64,000 bases of DNA from Xestospongia muta (GCA_963693285.1 OY848919.1:7063461-7127460); one strand, 5' to 3'. Shown: positions 11,301 to 51,130, numbered from the stretch's first letter. Made by a program: numbers and translations. Notes: a model not told the origin generated them from the sequence alone.

Positions 11301-11639
11301 GAGTACTTTAATGCATTTTTATTCAAATACCAGTTATGACCAACATACTGACATAAGACTACTATTTCTCCCAAGTCATAAATGTCAGCACTCTACATTT
11401 CAACATTAAGGATGATGCGTCAGTTTACAAACCTTTTGCTTTTGCATGATATCAACACAAAATCATACAAGGCTCTAAAAAGGCATTACTATGAAAAAGG
11501 CATTGCTACACATCGACATAGCAAGAAGAGAGGGTTACCAGAAAATAGCTTGGTAAGAGTGGATAGTGAGTGATACATTGTTGACATTCTTGGACAAATA
11601 CAGTGAAAACAACGCAGTTGTTTAATCTGATATAGTTCC

Positions 11640-11850
11640 AGGATACAAAAGGGATGACTGTAAGCTATTATCATCAAACACTCCAAAGAGAATGATATAA
11701 ATATAATACAATGACTCAATTAAAGAATGTGGGGTCAATGTGCTGCCTAACTTTTGCTATTACTGGAGGAAGCCTCAACCAAAGACTTTTTACTACAAAC
11801 CTATGGCTGACCTTAATATCATTTGCCACAAGAGCAACTCTATCATCACT
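11640..11850. repeat. Copy of the 7.87-kb dispersed repeat
   Basis: Shares ACTCCAAAGAGAATGATATA, ATACAATGA and GGTCAATGTGCTGC with 7880-7960, in the same orientation. Overlapping frames on + (11711-11958) are by-products. Confidence 0.55.
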
Positions 11851-11859
11851 AGTTCCTTT

Positions 11860-14040
11860 AGATTCAGGACATCTGAAAGTGAAAAAAACAAAGGTAATAC
11901 CAAGATTTTAGAAGGAATAAGTCCCTACTTTACTTTAAATCACAAACCATTATATTAAAGTTACATATCTACTGGCCCTTTAAGTTTTAAAAATAATTTT
12001 GATGTTAAGGTGCACTTTCCATGACAGCCTGGGGCAATCTATTTCAAAACACCATGAAAATGTAGCATATTTGGTCTACATTGTGAGAATATTCAAATAA
12101 AGATAAATTACCTCATTGATAAGTCAGTAGTCACAGTAAAAGGGGATGATTAAGTTATCAAGATGTGTCACCACTTCTTTGAGACATAGTATTAGAGAAA
12201 CACACTACATTTGGGAAAAAAAACACACACAGTAATTCAGGTACTATAATTAACATGTACTTAATTAAATATTAATATGTACTTAATTAAATGACATTTT
12301 ACATCATCATATATAAAGGGTTAATGTATTATTCACACCATGGACTCCATCTCAAGACAATCTACCACTATAATCATGACAAAAGGCTTAGATCCCAAGG
12401 GACAGTCATACTTTTATGATGTATGATGATATGAGGGAACATTGTCCAAATAAATTGTGTGAGAATGCTGTGTGACTTCTTCCAACTGTACCACAGTCAA
12501 CTGAGAACACTATTAATAACAACATTCTTCTCTCTTCAACTATTGAACAACCATCAAAAAAGAGATGTGGGTTGTCTCGAGACAGGGCATAACTTAAGTA
12601 CCTGTACAAAATAAGTAGTGAGTCACATTAGTATAAGAAACCTTTGAAGTTCACACACTTTCAGGCATATTAACAGTAAAAAAAAACTCACCAACATCGA
12701 CTTTTTACGCTTCTTTCTTTGGAATGGATGTAAGACACTAAAGCAGTTCTTTCACCAATTTAAAATCAAACTAAAATTTGAGATCAATGAAAACAGCAAA
12801 ATGGTAGATCCTTTCTACTAAAAAAGCTAGGTGCTTGACCGAGATCACGTGATCTGCGTAAATTTAAATTGAGTAGTATAATTTATATACGGTATGCGTG
12901 CGTTGAAATATTACAATCCATTTTTCTGAAAACGTCAAAATAACAGAAATGACTGAAGTGGTCTCTTTTTGCATATCCGGTCACATTTCTGGCATCGACA
13001 ATAGTTTAGGCAATCCAGACAGCGTAGAAAATGAATTTATTCACATAGTTGGGTGGATTGTGACAGAAAATAGTCCTTACATCAAAATGACTCTTCCATA
13101 TTTCTACACATACAATGTAGTCCTATGGCTAGAAGCAACTAAGGTTCAATGCCCAATTGACTTGGAAAAATGAGTCTAGAAGACAAAATGGCATTGTCAT
13201 AAAATGCCAATTCATTTCTTTCTGAGCTGACCATTTGGCATGTAGCAAGCGTAGAAAGCTGAATATGTTGTGAACTTAAACTGAGTTTCATCTAGGTGTG
13301 AAATCATGGTTCACTATGTTGTACACACAGTATTGATTGAGTTATGGTCACTTAACTACATTCTTTAAATCAAATCACAGACACATATTAATAATATGGC
13401 TATGTTATCAGATAAGTGTGACAATCAATACATAAAATATCATGTTACAAACCAATTATAAGTAGGACCAAAGGTGATGATTACATTGATATGGTTTGTG
13501 TACATTAAAGTTTCGGTTTTGTGTGATGGATACAAGTATGTCTGCTTACAAAATATGTACTGATTGTATTTTTTTGCCTGTTCCCTCTATCTCCCTTAAC
13601 AATATGTTTTGTTTGCTATCTGACATACTTGGGTTACTAACTACAATAACACTCCTATACCGTTAATGTAAATTAAGTCAGTAAGAGATAATGAGGACAC
13701 ACTACTTTCTCCTCTTTATCTTCATCACATGACATTGCTGTCCTTTCTGGTCCTACTGATTTTTTTGATATACTATTTTCTTCTATTGTCAGACTAATAA
13801 TAATAATTGACTATAATAAAGAAAAGCTACCCATCACATAGACTGCAATGATATCATCAGTAGCACCTCTTTATAATGACAGTATGTGACAATCTTCTCT
13901 CTCCAGTATCCTAATAATGTGACAATTTTTTAAAAGTAAATTTATAATTACTTATTTGTACATCATATATTCCATGATAATATAGCAATACCAATGATGT
14001 AAAAAACATTTTTATTCTGAAGTATTAAATTGTCTCTCAT
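11860..14040. other. Gene-poor stretch with one unassigned small frame
   Basis: A 74-codon + frame at 12949-13173 begins MTEVVSFCISGHISG and has more balanced codon use than its surroundings. Nothing identifies it, and it could be a first exon or chance. The rest holds no supported feature. Confidence 0.35.
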
Positions 14041-14068
14041 CTAATCAGTTAATGGACAACTAACTTTA

Positions 14069-14988
14069 ATGGTGGGTCAAATTATTATCAAACATCAATT
14101 TTTGCAGATTTTGTGTCTTTCTGCTACAATGTCTATAAATTGTTGTTATTTGGCAGAAAAAATGGAAATTCTACAGTTAAATTGGATGGAACTTGGAGAT
14201 GATATCACTTTGGGCAGCAAAATTATATCTGACAGTCCTCTCACGATTATCAGTGGACACAAAGCTGCCCGAGTTCCAGCTGGGACTTTTGATGCCAACA
14301 CTATTGTTACACAACTCACACCAACAATAATGTGGGGAAAGACATTCTTATTACCACCACATATGGGTCGAAAAAATGGACAAAGTTACAAAGTGATTGC
14401 TACTAACAATAAAACCGTTGCAGTGAAAACCTGTGGTACAAATTACATTTCAGAAAATATCAAATTTGATGAAATCAATACCAATTGGGTTTACACAACC
14501 AACAATATATATTGTAGTATTATCTCTGATCAACCAATCTATGTTGCTCAAATTGGTGTTAGTACATGGTATAATATTGGCAACATTGGTGACCCTTCCC
14601 TTAACACAGTACCACCAATAGAACAATATGAACATTTGTACCAAATGATGCTTACTTTAACCAGAATTTATTGATCAATAATGTACTTACCAATCCACCA
14701 TGGGTTCAAATATGTGCTTCAAATGATTGTGTCTATGGGTATGGCTATTCAACATCTTTTAGTGGTACCAATACAATAGCACATCCTAACCCAAATGGTA
14801 AATTGTTTGTATCTATCTATGGTTGGAGAACATATGCAGGACACAGTTATGTTGGAGACATGAAGTTAAATCCAATTAACATTCCAAGAAGCAATGGTAA
14901 TTATTTTACAAGCAATATTGATTTTAATTTGCAATTTTACATATTCAAATACTTTTGAATAACAAATAAATATGATATCATTTTCTAG
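14069..14988 (+). pseudogene. IgGFc-binding-protein N-terminal domain fragment, frameshifted
   Basis: Residues show IgGFc_binding-domain hallmarks: GSKIISDSPLTIISGHKAA, then TPTIMWGKTFLLPP, GQSYKVIATNN, QPIYVAQIG, GDPSLNTVPPIEQY. After a frame change near 14650-14657 come FNQNLLINNVLTNPPW, CVYGYGYSTSF and IAHPNPNGKLFVSIYGW. The two halves fit end to end in family order, so one indel separates them. A GT donor near 14901 can join an exon starting after AG at about 14988 (TCHPPPETITYID) in phase. The domain occurs in large extracellular mucin-like or adhesion proteins of invertebrates. The usual N-terminal portion and a signal peptide are missing, so this is a partial or decayed gene. Confidence 0.7.
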
Positions 14989-15299
14989 CTACTTGTCATC
15001 CACCTCCTGAAACAATTACATATATAGATTCTTTTAGAAGAATGGGCAAGCACAAAAATGTACATCACTAGTAACTTTTTTTTAAAGAAATACATCTTTG
15101 GGATGCATGGGAGCTTAAAGCAAAATTACAAAGGTCATTATGTTTCATACATTTTAAAACAACAAAAGGTGGTACAAGATGGATGACTTCTTGGTAGTTT
15201 ATATAAGTGATTATAAGAAAATACAATTACTTAAAGTTATACAACATGGATCTTATGAGATTGTGTAAAAGCAGGTGTATATACTGATATACCAATATA

Positions 15300-15477
15300 T
15301 GGGAAGGGCTACCTAGTTTCAGTAACAGAGAAGATCAAGTACTATGGACATATTATTTTGAAAACCTTAAGAAAAAATCTGAAACAATATCTCTAAAGTG
15401 GTTTATATCTGATGACTTTGATAGGTTCTATAATGCATGGATATCATTATTCAATAAACATCAACCAAAAAAGAAAT
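15300..15477 (+). pseudogene. Possible MULE-like transposase fragment
   Basis: The plus strand encodes DQVLWTYYFENLKKKSETIS and then KWFISDDFDRFYNAWISLF before a stop. The FISDD-xx-FYNAW motif with a preceding REDQVLW-YFE segment resembles the transposase core of mutator-like elements in animals (second Asp region). Only about 55 residues are recognisable, so the assignment is tentative. Confidence 0.4.
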
Positions 15478-15479
15478 GA

Positions 15480-18400
15480 AGATAGAATATATCATGAAGA
15501 TAGAAAAAATACAAAGCTTTTCAAGACAAATAAATTTAGAGAAGGGGAAGAGAATAGGTATCATTGACAACAGATATGTACATAGTATATTACATCATCA
15601 TCTTGTTCATTTCTTTCAATACTTGGGTCATTGTCATCCTTCTCATTTAAATCCACAGCCTCGTACTCATGTCATCTTTGTTTGTTTTGTATTCATACTC
15701 ATAATTTTAACATTTATTTTCTTATTCATTTCCATCTTTTTTATCTAAAATATCATAATGGCAGTTATATTTATTGTCTTGTAATCTTTTCAACTTCACG
15801 GTCATCAATGTAGTCATGAAACTCATCTTAACTGCCATGTTCATCAAAGCAGTAATCATCAAATACAAGGTCCAACACTTCTTTTCTAGATAACATTTTG
15901 GCTGTTGTACAGTAGAAAATTATAAAGGAAGATCAAAGTAGAGTATAAGAAGATCAAAGCACAATAATCACAACTTGAAAAGTCACAGACACACCTATTT
16001 ATCAGTAATAAATAATTTTTATCCTTTTATATAAAAATATCCAATACAATGCAATGTATTGCATGTATATAAATATATGCACTTCACGCTCAAAGGATTA
16101 AAGTAATAGAACGTTATTTGCAATGACAGATGTTTATGTTGAATTGACAAATTTATATGTTACAACAAATTTATTTACCATGTCTCTAAGCAGTAGGATT
16201 TTTTGTTGTCCCTTAAACATTTTTTTGTTCCATTAACTAAGATGTATGATTCAGTGGGCTTCATAGATATAGTCGTCACATTGATCATGAACTGATATAT
16301 TTCCACTAATGCTTGGTCACTTCCTGACATTCTGTCAGAGATGGTTGTGACACATAAGACATCAACATTGTGACCTTTGTTTGGATATCATACTTATGGT
16401 CTGAAATTACTAGAATCAACTTTTCCAAATTGTCAGATGTCTTTGTTGAAAATATAAGTATTTTCCAACATTTATAGAATTTCGTCATGGAGGAGCTGGA
16501 GCTGTTTGATAACAAAATAAGTAAAATAGGTTTTTGTTAATATTAACTGATTATACATGATAGATGCATTTTACATCTGCTGAACATAATAGTACACTTA
16601 GCTGTGGGCAGCTGCACAACAATTTCCAGGAGACCATTTAGTAGTATACAGTTATCTTTAGTAACCACACTTACTCTGATAAGTGTTACTTCAAGTGGTT
16701 GCTATAAACAATATGACATATGATATATGATAATTCATAAGTATGAATGCTGTACAGGAACACAGTATAATTCAGAAGTGTTAGAATATAAACATCAATC
16801 TACTCTATACTGCTGTGTCAACTACTTCATCAAAGTTGGTAAAAGATGTAAGACAGCCAAATAAAGTGTAAGACACTGCTTGCTACCCCCCACATGCACA
16901 ACAATGAAGACATGGCTTCAGTTACCAAAATGGTATTGACTATTTTACTGCGGAATTAGTTATTTATATAACTGATATTATTGGAAATGTGATTTTGTTT
17001 ATTCTTTTACACAATAAACTCTAAATTAGAACAGTTATTCAAACTTATACTGTCAATGGTATTTGTATTGATTTATTCTACAAAATGCCATGAATAAGTT
17101 AAAAACAAATAATTTATTCATTTATTTAGCCTTACCATAATCACCATGACTACCTCTGCATGAGCAAAGGTTACAGTTCTTAGTTTGTCTGCTATTCTTT
17201 TTAAAGTACTTTAAAATATTGTCTGTTTATTGTATAAAACACAATTTTGTGAACACATGACAAAAGACTCATGCTATAAATACAACAGTATTTACAGGTA
17301 TGGGAAGAAAGCGAATTATTATAGAGAGTATGTTAATGAATAATTAATTAGCAACACCCAAGAGACTGGGCCCGGACATCATACTAATGTTAGGTCCACC
17401 ACTGGTCTTCCTTTTTTGTTTTGGAGAACCTTGGTGGTGTAATAACTGCTTTTAAATCGCAAAAGACAATACCTGATTATTATTGTACAAAATGTTAACT
17501 TGAGGATACATGAATTGTTTGAAGACATTGTAATCATATTTGAGCAAGTACATCTACTTCATGAAGATGTATCACTTCTGTTAAATAGTTCTGATGATAA
17601 CCTAACTGATATTGTAATCCTACAACTTCATAACTTAAAGACTCGCCCCAACCTACAATATGATCTTCAACATCGATCTCTTGTCCTTTTAATAGATTGT
17701 TGCAAAATTTGAATTGGTCCAATTTAAATAGGGGTGAAAAAATATTTTTATTGTTGTTTTTTAATCACTTATATGTTTATGTTAAACTTTGTATAGCATT
17801 AGACACTTACGTGTTCTCAATTAACTTACAATCTATCTTATTCTGTTTTGTATTTAAACTTTGCTGTTCAACTAATAAATAGTTCCACTGTACAGACTTG
17901 GGATAAAAGAATTTGGTTGCATTTAAATATTTTTAAAAAATACTTGTATTTGTATTTTAGGGCTTTGGTTTGCATTTGAAATATACTGTTAAAAATGTAT
18001 TTCAAAAAAGGTAAATGTTCAATACCTTAAAGGACAATCTCATTGCCAAAGTGTAGCATGCAAATATTGATGTATTACAACAGACCTCTAAAGGTGACAT
18101 CAATCGATGTGTTCAACAGAGATATAAAGAAAAAAATTCTAAGTTTGACAATTTGATGCAAGGTGTACTGCTACACTTCTGCAAAGTCAAAAGAATGTCA
18201 AGTATCAAAGTTGATGGCAAAGAATGCAGATCTTGTTTTACTGTTGTTTAAGTTTGTTTGTCACATCTATTGTTGGTAATGGAACTAATGATATTGGACT
18301 AGTTGAAATATGCTTTGTATTATTAACACATTAATAATACTATTTATGTCATGCCTGCACAGCCACTTGTATATTTGATTGGGTACTTTCAGAAGATCTG

Positions 18401-19650
18401 GATGATCCACATTTTAAATATTCAACTATATTATGTTAAATATACAATATATGTATGTACATATGTGTTCTTACTAGTAGTATAGTTATTGTAGTTTCAG
18501 TTAATTTGTGTTTACTGGTGTCACTTACAATTAATATAACATATCAAGATCACTAATATTGACTATAAATACCTCTTTTTGATTTGAAGAAGAACTTAGT
18601 AAGAAACCCATGGGCATCTTTTGATCACCTGGAGACCAATGTGAAATGAATTATATAAAATATACAATTTCGGTTTTGTCAATTACTGTTTAGTTGATTA
18701 TAGATCTCTGTTGGGTTTATTACCTCTTAGTACACTCATACATGCAGAGACTCTTCAATCTTTTTATCAAACATATGTAGCATAATGTAACTAAGAGTAC
18801 ATTCATATTATTATGAAATTGACAATAACAATTCTTACTGCATTCTTTATGTTTATTTATATGTCCTTGTAGAAAAGAATATGATGGACTGCCTGAAGAG
18901 TTGCATTTGCAAAGCAAGTGTCTTCTAAATTTGTTAATCCTGAGAGAAGACTTGAGCTTATTACATTCTTAGTAATCCAAACTCAGCACAGTACAATTTT
19001 CAATATGTTTTATTACTGTTTATTATTCATTAAAATGTCGTAATAATAAATGGAATCCATTCCCATTGTGAATATTAAGTACTTGTTCCTCCGAGTATGA
19101 AAGGGAATAGATCAATCTAGTAAGTGTGTTGTTAATAGATTTTACGAGGACCATGTCATTATATATGTCAAGTCAAATGCAATGAAGTTAGAGTGAAATT
19201 GATTGAGGTAATTTATTTGTATTGACAAAGCTACAATAACTTAGGTGGTGGCTATTTAATATTTTGTTGTCTATATTTAATATTAATAGTTTAAATAATG
19301 CAGATCTGTTTAATACACAATGAATAGGGCTGTAATTTGAAAACAAGTAAAATCACTTTATATAAAAAGTTTTGTAGGTGGCATCATCTGTATATGAAGA
19401 CTGAGTCTCAATTCTGTGTATTTTTCTTCAAATAGCTTTGGCAAAATAATTCGGTCTTTAAATGATGATAACTTATTTAATTTTTAGACCAATTGGGAAA
19501 AGCATGCATTTTAGTAGATGAAACAGGATGGTAACAACTTACCTGCTGAGCTTAGTTTTCTTTTCGGGCTTAACTCTTTAATTTACAAAGTTAGCATTAT
19601 TCCTATCACCACAATGGATTGATTATTGTTGTGCATTAAATGAAAAAATG
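15480..19650. other. Gene-poor AT-rich stretch
   Basis: No supported gene. Short frames such as 17500-17712 have an antisense partner of similar length and no recognisable domain. A fragment at 19122-19190 (GTTGTTAATAGAT, TATATATGTCAAGTCAAATGCAA) recurs at about 60130-60190, marking a dispersed repeat. Confidence 0.4.
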
Positions 19651-19659
19651 CAATAACAT

Positions 19660-19897
19660 GATCGTTTGCTTGCTCTTTGTCATTTGATTACAAGCTATTA
19701 CCTGTTGCATCTTCAAGTGAATTTACTTAACAAATAGCCTTAAAAAATTGTTACTAGCAAGAAATAGTTTATGTCATATATCCATTGTAGTTAAACTATA
19801 TTGTTAATTGTCATACCTGAGGTATACCTGCCAAAATAACTTCTATTTTTTATGGATGTTATGATATTTCATTAGTTTGAAACAACTTCTGTTGCCC
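19660..19897. repeat. Dispersed repeat shared with 54.7 kb
   Basis: Motifs CTTCAAGTGAATTTACTTAA, ACTATATTGTTAATTGTCA and GATGTTATGATATTT occur in the same order and orientation at about 54710-54910. The similarity stops where the LTR-like unit at 19898 begins. Confidence 0.55.
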
Positions 19898-20450
19898 TGC
19901 ATAGACTTATCACAGACTAATTATTGTATATGTTGTAGACTAACAGTTGCATATGTTATGTAAAGTGCATCCTAATTACTTCCTGTTCAAATGAGTATAT
20001 AAACTCTTGATCTGTCTTTTTGTTTAACTTAATAAATCTTTCCTACAGTTGTAACATTTGGTGGCAAGAGTAGAATGTCTTTGGAAGAGGAACTATGAAC
20101 AATGGTGATGTTCAGTGGCAGGCCATCCTCAAAGTAAACCACAGGAAAGAACTTCAAACTGTTGATGTGTCAACTGTACTTTGAAGAAGCTAATGTTCCT
20201 ACTGTACCCTCAGAGGGAGAGTAATGTTACAAGCTACAAATTCTTAGCATAATAATTATGACTTACTCATTTAAGCACTGATCCTGATCAGTCTTGCATA
20301 GACTTTTCGCAGACTAATTATTGTATATGTTGCAAACTAATTATCATATATGTTATGTAAACTACATGTAATTATTTCCTTTCAAATGTGTATATAAACC
20401 TTTGATCTGTCTTTGTATTTTACTTTCATGACACCCTCTGGTGAATAACA
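19898..20450 (+). mobile_element. Small LTR-like (TRIM-type) element
   Basis: Two direct repeats of about 155 bp (19898-20056 and 20295-20450) begin TGCATAGACTT, share CAGACTAATTATTGTATATG and TATATAAAC-TTTGATCTGTC, and can both be ended at AACA. Immediately after the first lies TTTGGTGGCAAGAG, the position and style of a primer-binding site in Ty3/gypsy elements. The interior of about 240 bp is non-coding. No matching target duplication or clear polypurine tract was found, so a simple tandem duplication is the alternative. Confidence 0.45.
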
Positions 20451-20967
20451 TCATATATTGTCTTTAACAATATCTTTCTTGCTCATCCTTTTTTAATTCT
20501 CTCTACAAGATGTAAATTATGATTTTAATCAACTTCACTCTCATTAATTCAACCATTTGCTTGTCTGTCCATCTATCAATTCAACAATATGTCAATTCAT
20601 CCAAGTACTCAGAGATGGACTGAAGTCAATGTTTCTTAATTATGTTAGTTTCATAATTGATCTCAATACTACAAGAGGAGTCAGTAATATCTTATCATGA
20701 ATTAGCCATATCAAATTAATCATCATTCCCATATATAAATTCAACATCAACTGTAGAGAGCAATCAAATATTTAACATAGAGATCACTTACTGTAAACAT
20801 CAACTGATTTTTCAATGCAATCAGTAATCTTTTTAAGTACATGATAACATCTAACAAAGAATTTAATAATAGATGATTCATTCACCCATCTATTTATCCA
20901 TTTGTCAATTCGTCCTCCATACTTACCTGTACATTCCTTGTTTTGCCTCAGTCTCATATTGCTTATG

Positions 20968-21240
20968 TATTCTGTGCATACATCATTATTCTATATAATA
21001 TAATATAAAATAGTCTGTCCATACATCATTACTGTATAAAATATAATATATAATTCTCTGTGCATACATCATTACAGTATATAACATAATATATAAGAGT
21101 CTGTGCATACATCATTACTGTATATAACACAATATATAATATTCTGTGCATAGATCATACTGTATATAACATAAAATAGTTTGTGCATACATAATTACTG
21201 TATATAATACAATATATAATATTCTGTGCACACATATATA
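20968..21240. repeat. About 45-bp AT-rich minisatellite
   Basis: Six imperfect units of the form TCTGTGCATACATCATTACTG followed by TATATAA-rich sequence, differing by small indels. Confidence 0.8.
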
Positions 21241-22425
21241 AATCTTTCATTGTTGTAAAAACAGCATCAACTTCAAGATCTTGTGAAAGAACCTTGGCTA
21301 AAACCTTTCTGTTTTCATGTGTCTCTTCTAACAAACTTCCAACAGTTCAATTGTTGATACAGGAACTTTATCTGTTCCTCAATCTAAAAATAGAGCATGA
21401 TAATAAAAATAGAACAATGTGATAAATAGTACACTAATATGGACTACAGTACATTTGTTAAGACAAACCTCCAGAGATACTATTGTACTAGAATGGAGAA
21501 TGATATTAGCTGAGTCAACAGTTTGACCTTTGAATGCTACCTCCTGGTTTATGTAATTTCCAGCACACATCTTATTATGATCCTTGGGAGAGAGAAATAG
21601 AGGGAGAAAAGGAGATCTATGGTTGTCAAATTTAAAATGTCTCCTTACCTGAACTGTTTTTCATGTGATTCCAACTGACTTTGTACTAAAATGTCCAGCA
21701 AATGTCTGCAGTATGACAGGTATGGTACCTACCATGTTGACAACACAATGATAATAGTAATTAACAAGAGTTATCTCCAAAATCATTTTCTGATTCAATT
21801 ATTATCTCAAAATATTAATTGTTAATAGGAAGTTTATCTATTGAAGATATTACAAAGTTATTTAATAGGGATAAATGAACTGATGGATGGATAGATGAAT
21901 TAATAAATTGTTATAGATAGATGGATGAAAGGATGAATAGATAAAGGGATGAATGGATTGATGAATAGATAAGTGAATGGATTGATAGAAACCCAGTTAC
22001 TCCAGTTCCAGTCTATTCTATATCATCTAATAATATCAGAGCTTCCTACAATAAACTAATGATAACATGACAACAATAAAATGTCCAATGTGCTACCAAA
22101 TAATAATAATATGTATCTATAAATGAATGTCTGTACTCACTCTTACCTGGTCATGCTGTGGTGGTTCTTCTAAAGTCTAAACAAACAGACAAAAAAATAA
22201 ACACAAGACAAAGTATATAATTATTATTGTGATTTTAATAAATAATATGCGTATATCTCATCTAATGTCACTTGATAATTTCCCTTCATGTATAGTCTTG
22301 TAATTGCAATCAAATGTTTGAAATTCATCATTTATTAATCTTTTATGTTCTAACTCTTTCTCATACTCATTCACAGTATGACTAGAACAGAATTCTGTTC
22401 CTAACATATTAATTGATTCTCCTGC
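21240..22425 (-). other. Exon candidates of an unrecognised minus-strand gene
   Basis: Four minus-strand blocks look exonic. 22425-22258 is open from an AG acceptor to TGA (begins AGESINMLGTEFCSS, acidic). 22175-22146 lies between AG and GTAAG and encodes TLEEPPQHDQ. 21570-21469 has 102 nt, phase 0, begins MCAGNYINQEVAFKG and ends SLE before GTTTGT. 21383 onward begins IEEQIKFLYQQLN, with a frame change into LLEETHENRKVLAKVLSQDL. They lie downstream of the ankyrin/GTPase gene on the same strand, but that gene already has its stop at 23198-23200. They could be a decayed neighbour. The stop closing the first block argues against one continuous transcript. Confidence 0.3.
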
Positions 22426-23197
22426 CTAAAATGAAGGGAGAAAAACAAATGTATTAAGTAAAATTTATTCAATACAATGCTAAGCTTTTTTTGTCTTAGG
22501 TTAACTTGGTTCTTTTTGCTCTATACCTCTTTTATATTAACACCATCTTCAGTAGGTACGATAAAGGCCAAGGTATTTATGTAAAGATTCATTTATTTAT
22601 GCAAAGATTCCATAAGTGAGCTTGTTCCTCGGTTGTACATATCATATCTGGGTTCCTTTTTACAAATTTCTACATAGATATGGTGACATATTAAAATATT
22701 GTATTGAAATATTTAGTAATTTACATATTATATCAAAAATATAAAAATGGATAAAAATCCACTAGACAAATATAATAACATATTATAATCAAATAGTTCA
22801 AGTAAGAAACACTGATACAGTCTACTAAATAAAATATTAGATAACAGCAAATGTAACAAAATGTAAAAGGAAGGAGTACATCCAAAGACCATGTAACCTA
22901 CAATAGAAAAAAACATGTAGTTATTATAACTTATTACACATTAAAAAGTTTGTTATTTATATAATCTTTGTCTCTTTGAGTGTTATTGTATATAATAATA
23001 CACTAGTATTGTTAGTTTAATTACAAGATTGTGATCAGTTAATTCATTTAATAGAGAAAACACATGTCAGGTATTTCTAGTATATTTGAGTTATTAATTC
23101 AATAATTCAAGCAATAATTATTATAAATTAAATTATTTAATCTACTTTAAAAATTATAGAAGTTATGTGCATTCATGTAATATTTTCAACTTACACT

Positions 23198-49498
<26,301 letters not shown>

Positions 49499-49532
49499 TG
49501 CCAGGAGGGTGTTGGTACTAATGTTTTGATCT

Positions 49533-50860
49533 CTAAAGAACATTTGATATAAATGTACATATATCAGTTATATTATTATAGAACAAATATATTATATAAT
49601 ATATATATCAAAAAACTAAAGATATGGTGAATAATGCACTAGTAGTATTATATCTTATGTTTCTACTTATATTTGGTGTAGGATAACATGTGATACCAAC
49701 CCCATATTTCATGTCAATTTTGATATAATTTAGACACCAAACATATCACAGTGATAATAACATTTATTGCTATGATTAGCGTAGATATTCTTTTCTTGTC
49801 TCAAGAACATAAACTACTTTTCACTGTGTAGTATGGTAGTTTGTAGACAAGAGCAGAACTGATTAGTTAAGATGTGCTCAGTTATATAAAGGGATGTATT
49901 TCCTCTAAATCATTTGTCATAGGATGTAACATATCTCTACACACAGTATACTATTTATTTATTAACTTATATAGAGAACTCCTAATATAGTAATCCTTAT
50001 CATGTGATGTTACGTTGTAATTAATAAATATGGGTGGGGGTCAATCATTCCCATTCAGAAGCTGTTTATTTCAAATAATTATTTCAAGATTCAAGATTAC
50101 TCTAGCTTGGCATTGGGGATCCTTCACTAAGAGAGGAATGGTCTGGGGACAATCGTGTATAGGACTCGTACAGCAGGAATGCGGATGTAAGTAGAACATA
50201 CATAGAGCTCAGCCTGTGTTAGGAGAATGAAAACGCAAATTGCTGTTGTAATATGAGTTGGATATTGTGGTGATCTTTCAAAAATATAAGCACAGACCGT
50301 TTTTATTAACTAGCGCTGCCTTGCTGACTATCGATGTCCTAAAAGCAGAGTTTTGAGCAACTTCAAGCGTTCAAGGACATTACAAGCCATCGTCGACTCA
50401 CGTGAATTATACGTTTTGTAAAAAGGAGGAAGTCGCAAGTGCACAGGACGTTTCTGTCAACCTGACCTTCCTTTTTCAGCGAAGAGTAGGTCATTATAGA
50501 CTAGCATTACTCTGCACTAGAGATTAGTGCTTGAGCAATTTACGGACTAGCACACAGGTTGAAGTACACAAAGGACAAAGGTTGACATCATGAACTGTTT
50601 GGGGTTTAAATATATCAAAGTTTTATGCCGGACATCACCAAACAATAAGGGATCATTTGAACCCATCTGCAAATTCAGATAATCATTACAACCATTTTAG
50701 AAAGTTACTACTCCCATATATGTCATCAACTTTTTAAAACTGCAAGCAAAATGTTATCTTTATGAAGCAATCTTTGATGAAATTAATGCCAAGAAAGGAG
50801 CTTGAAATAAAGGAGAGAGGCATAAACAATGTTTAGTCCATACTTCACTTAAACATATCG
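49533..50860. other. Upstream region of the ankyrin/GTPase gene
   Basis: An AG at 49534-49533 could be a 3' splice site for a 5'-untranslated exon, so the promoter may lie further right. Positions 50040-50600 have a visibly less AT-rich composition and probably belong to an inserted element that also carries the LINE fragment at 50.9 kb. No promoter motif is clear. Confidence 0.35.
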
Positions 50861-50869
50861 TGGAAGTTG

Positions 50870-51130
50870 AAAAGTAGAAAAAGTGAAAGAAGTGTCCAAT
50901 TGGCTTACCTCTCTACCAATTGCTGAACACTGCTTTGCTCTACACAAGGAAACCTTAAAGATGCTCTCAGCTTGTGATATGGATGAAACCTGCTCTTCTT
51001 CCTACAAATTAGATCAACAAAAAAACAATTACAGTCAATCATGCATTGAGTTTCTTTATTTTTGGGGAGGAGGTGTTCCCTTCCATCTGGGACAAAGAGG
51101 TCAGGGACACCATAGCATATCTACTATGTG
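50870..51130 (+). pseudogene. Second LINE 3'-end fragment
   Basis: KEVSNWLTSLPIAEHCFALH matches the WLTALPIAE segment at 4.6 kb. A frame change then gives NLKDALSL and a degraded YGW. It is the same LINE tail family, more decayed. Confidence 0.55.

Noticed and set aside
12949..13173. Stand-alone 74-residue gene
   Set aside because: No homology, no antisense contrast strong enough and no splice or promoter support; noted only as an unassigned frame.
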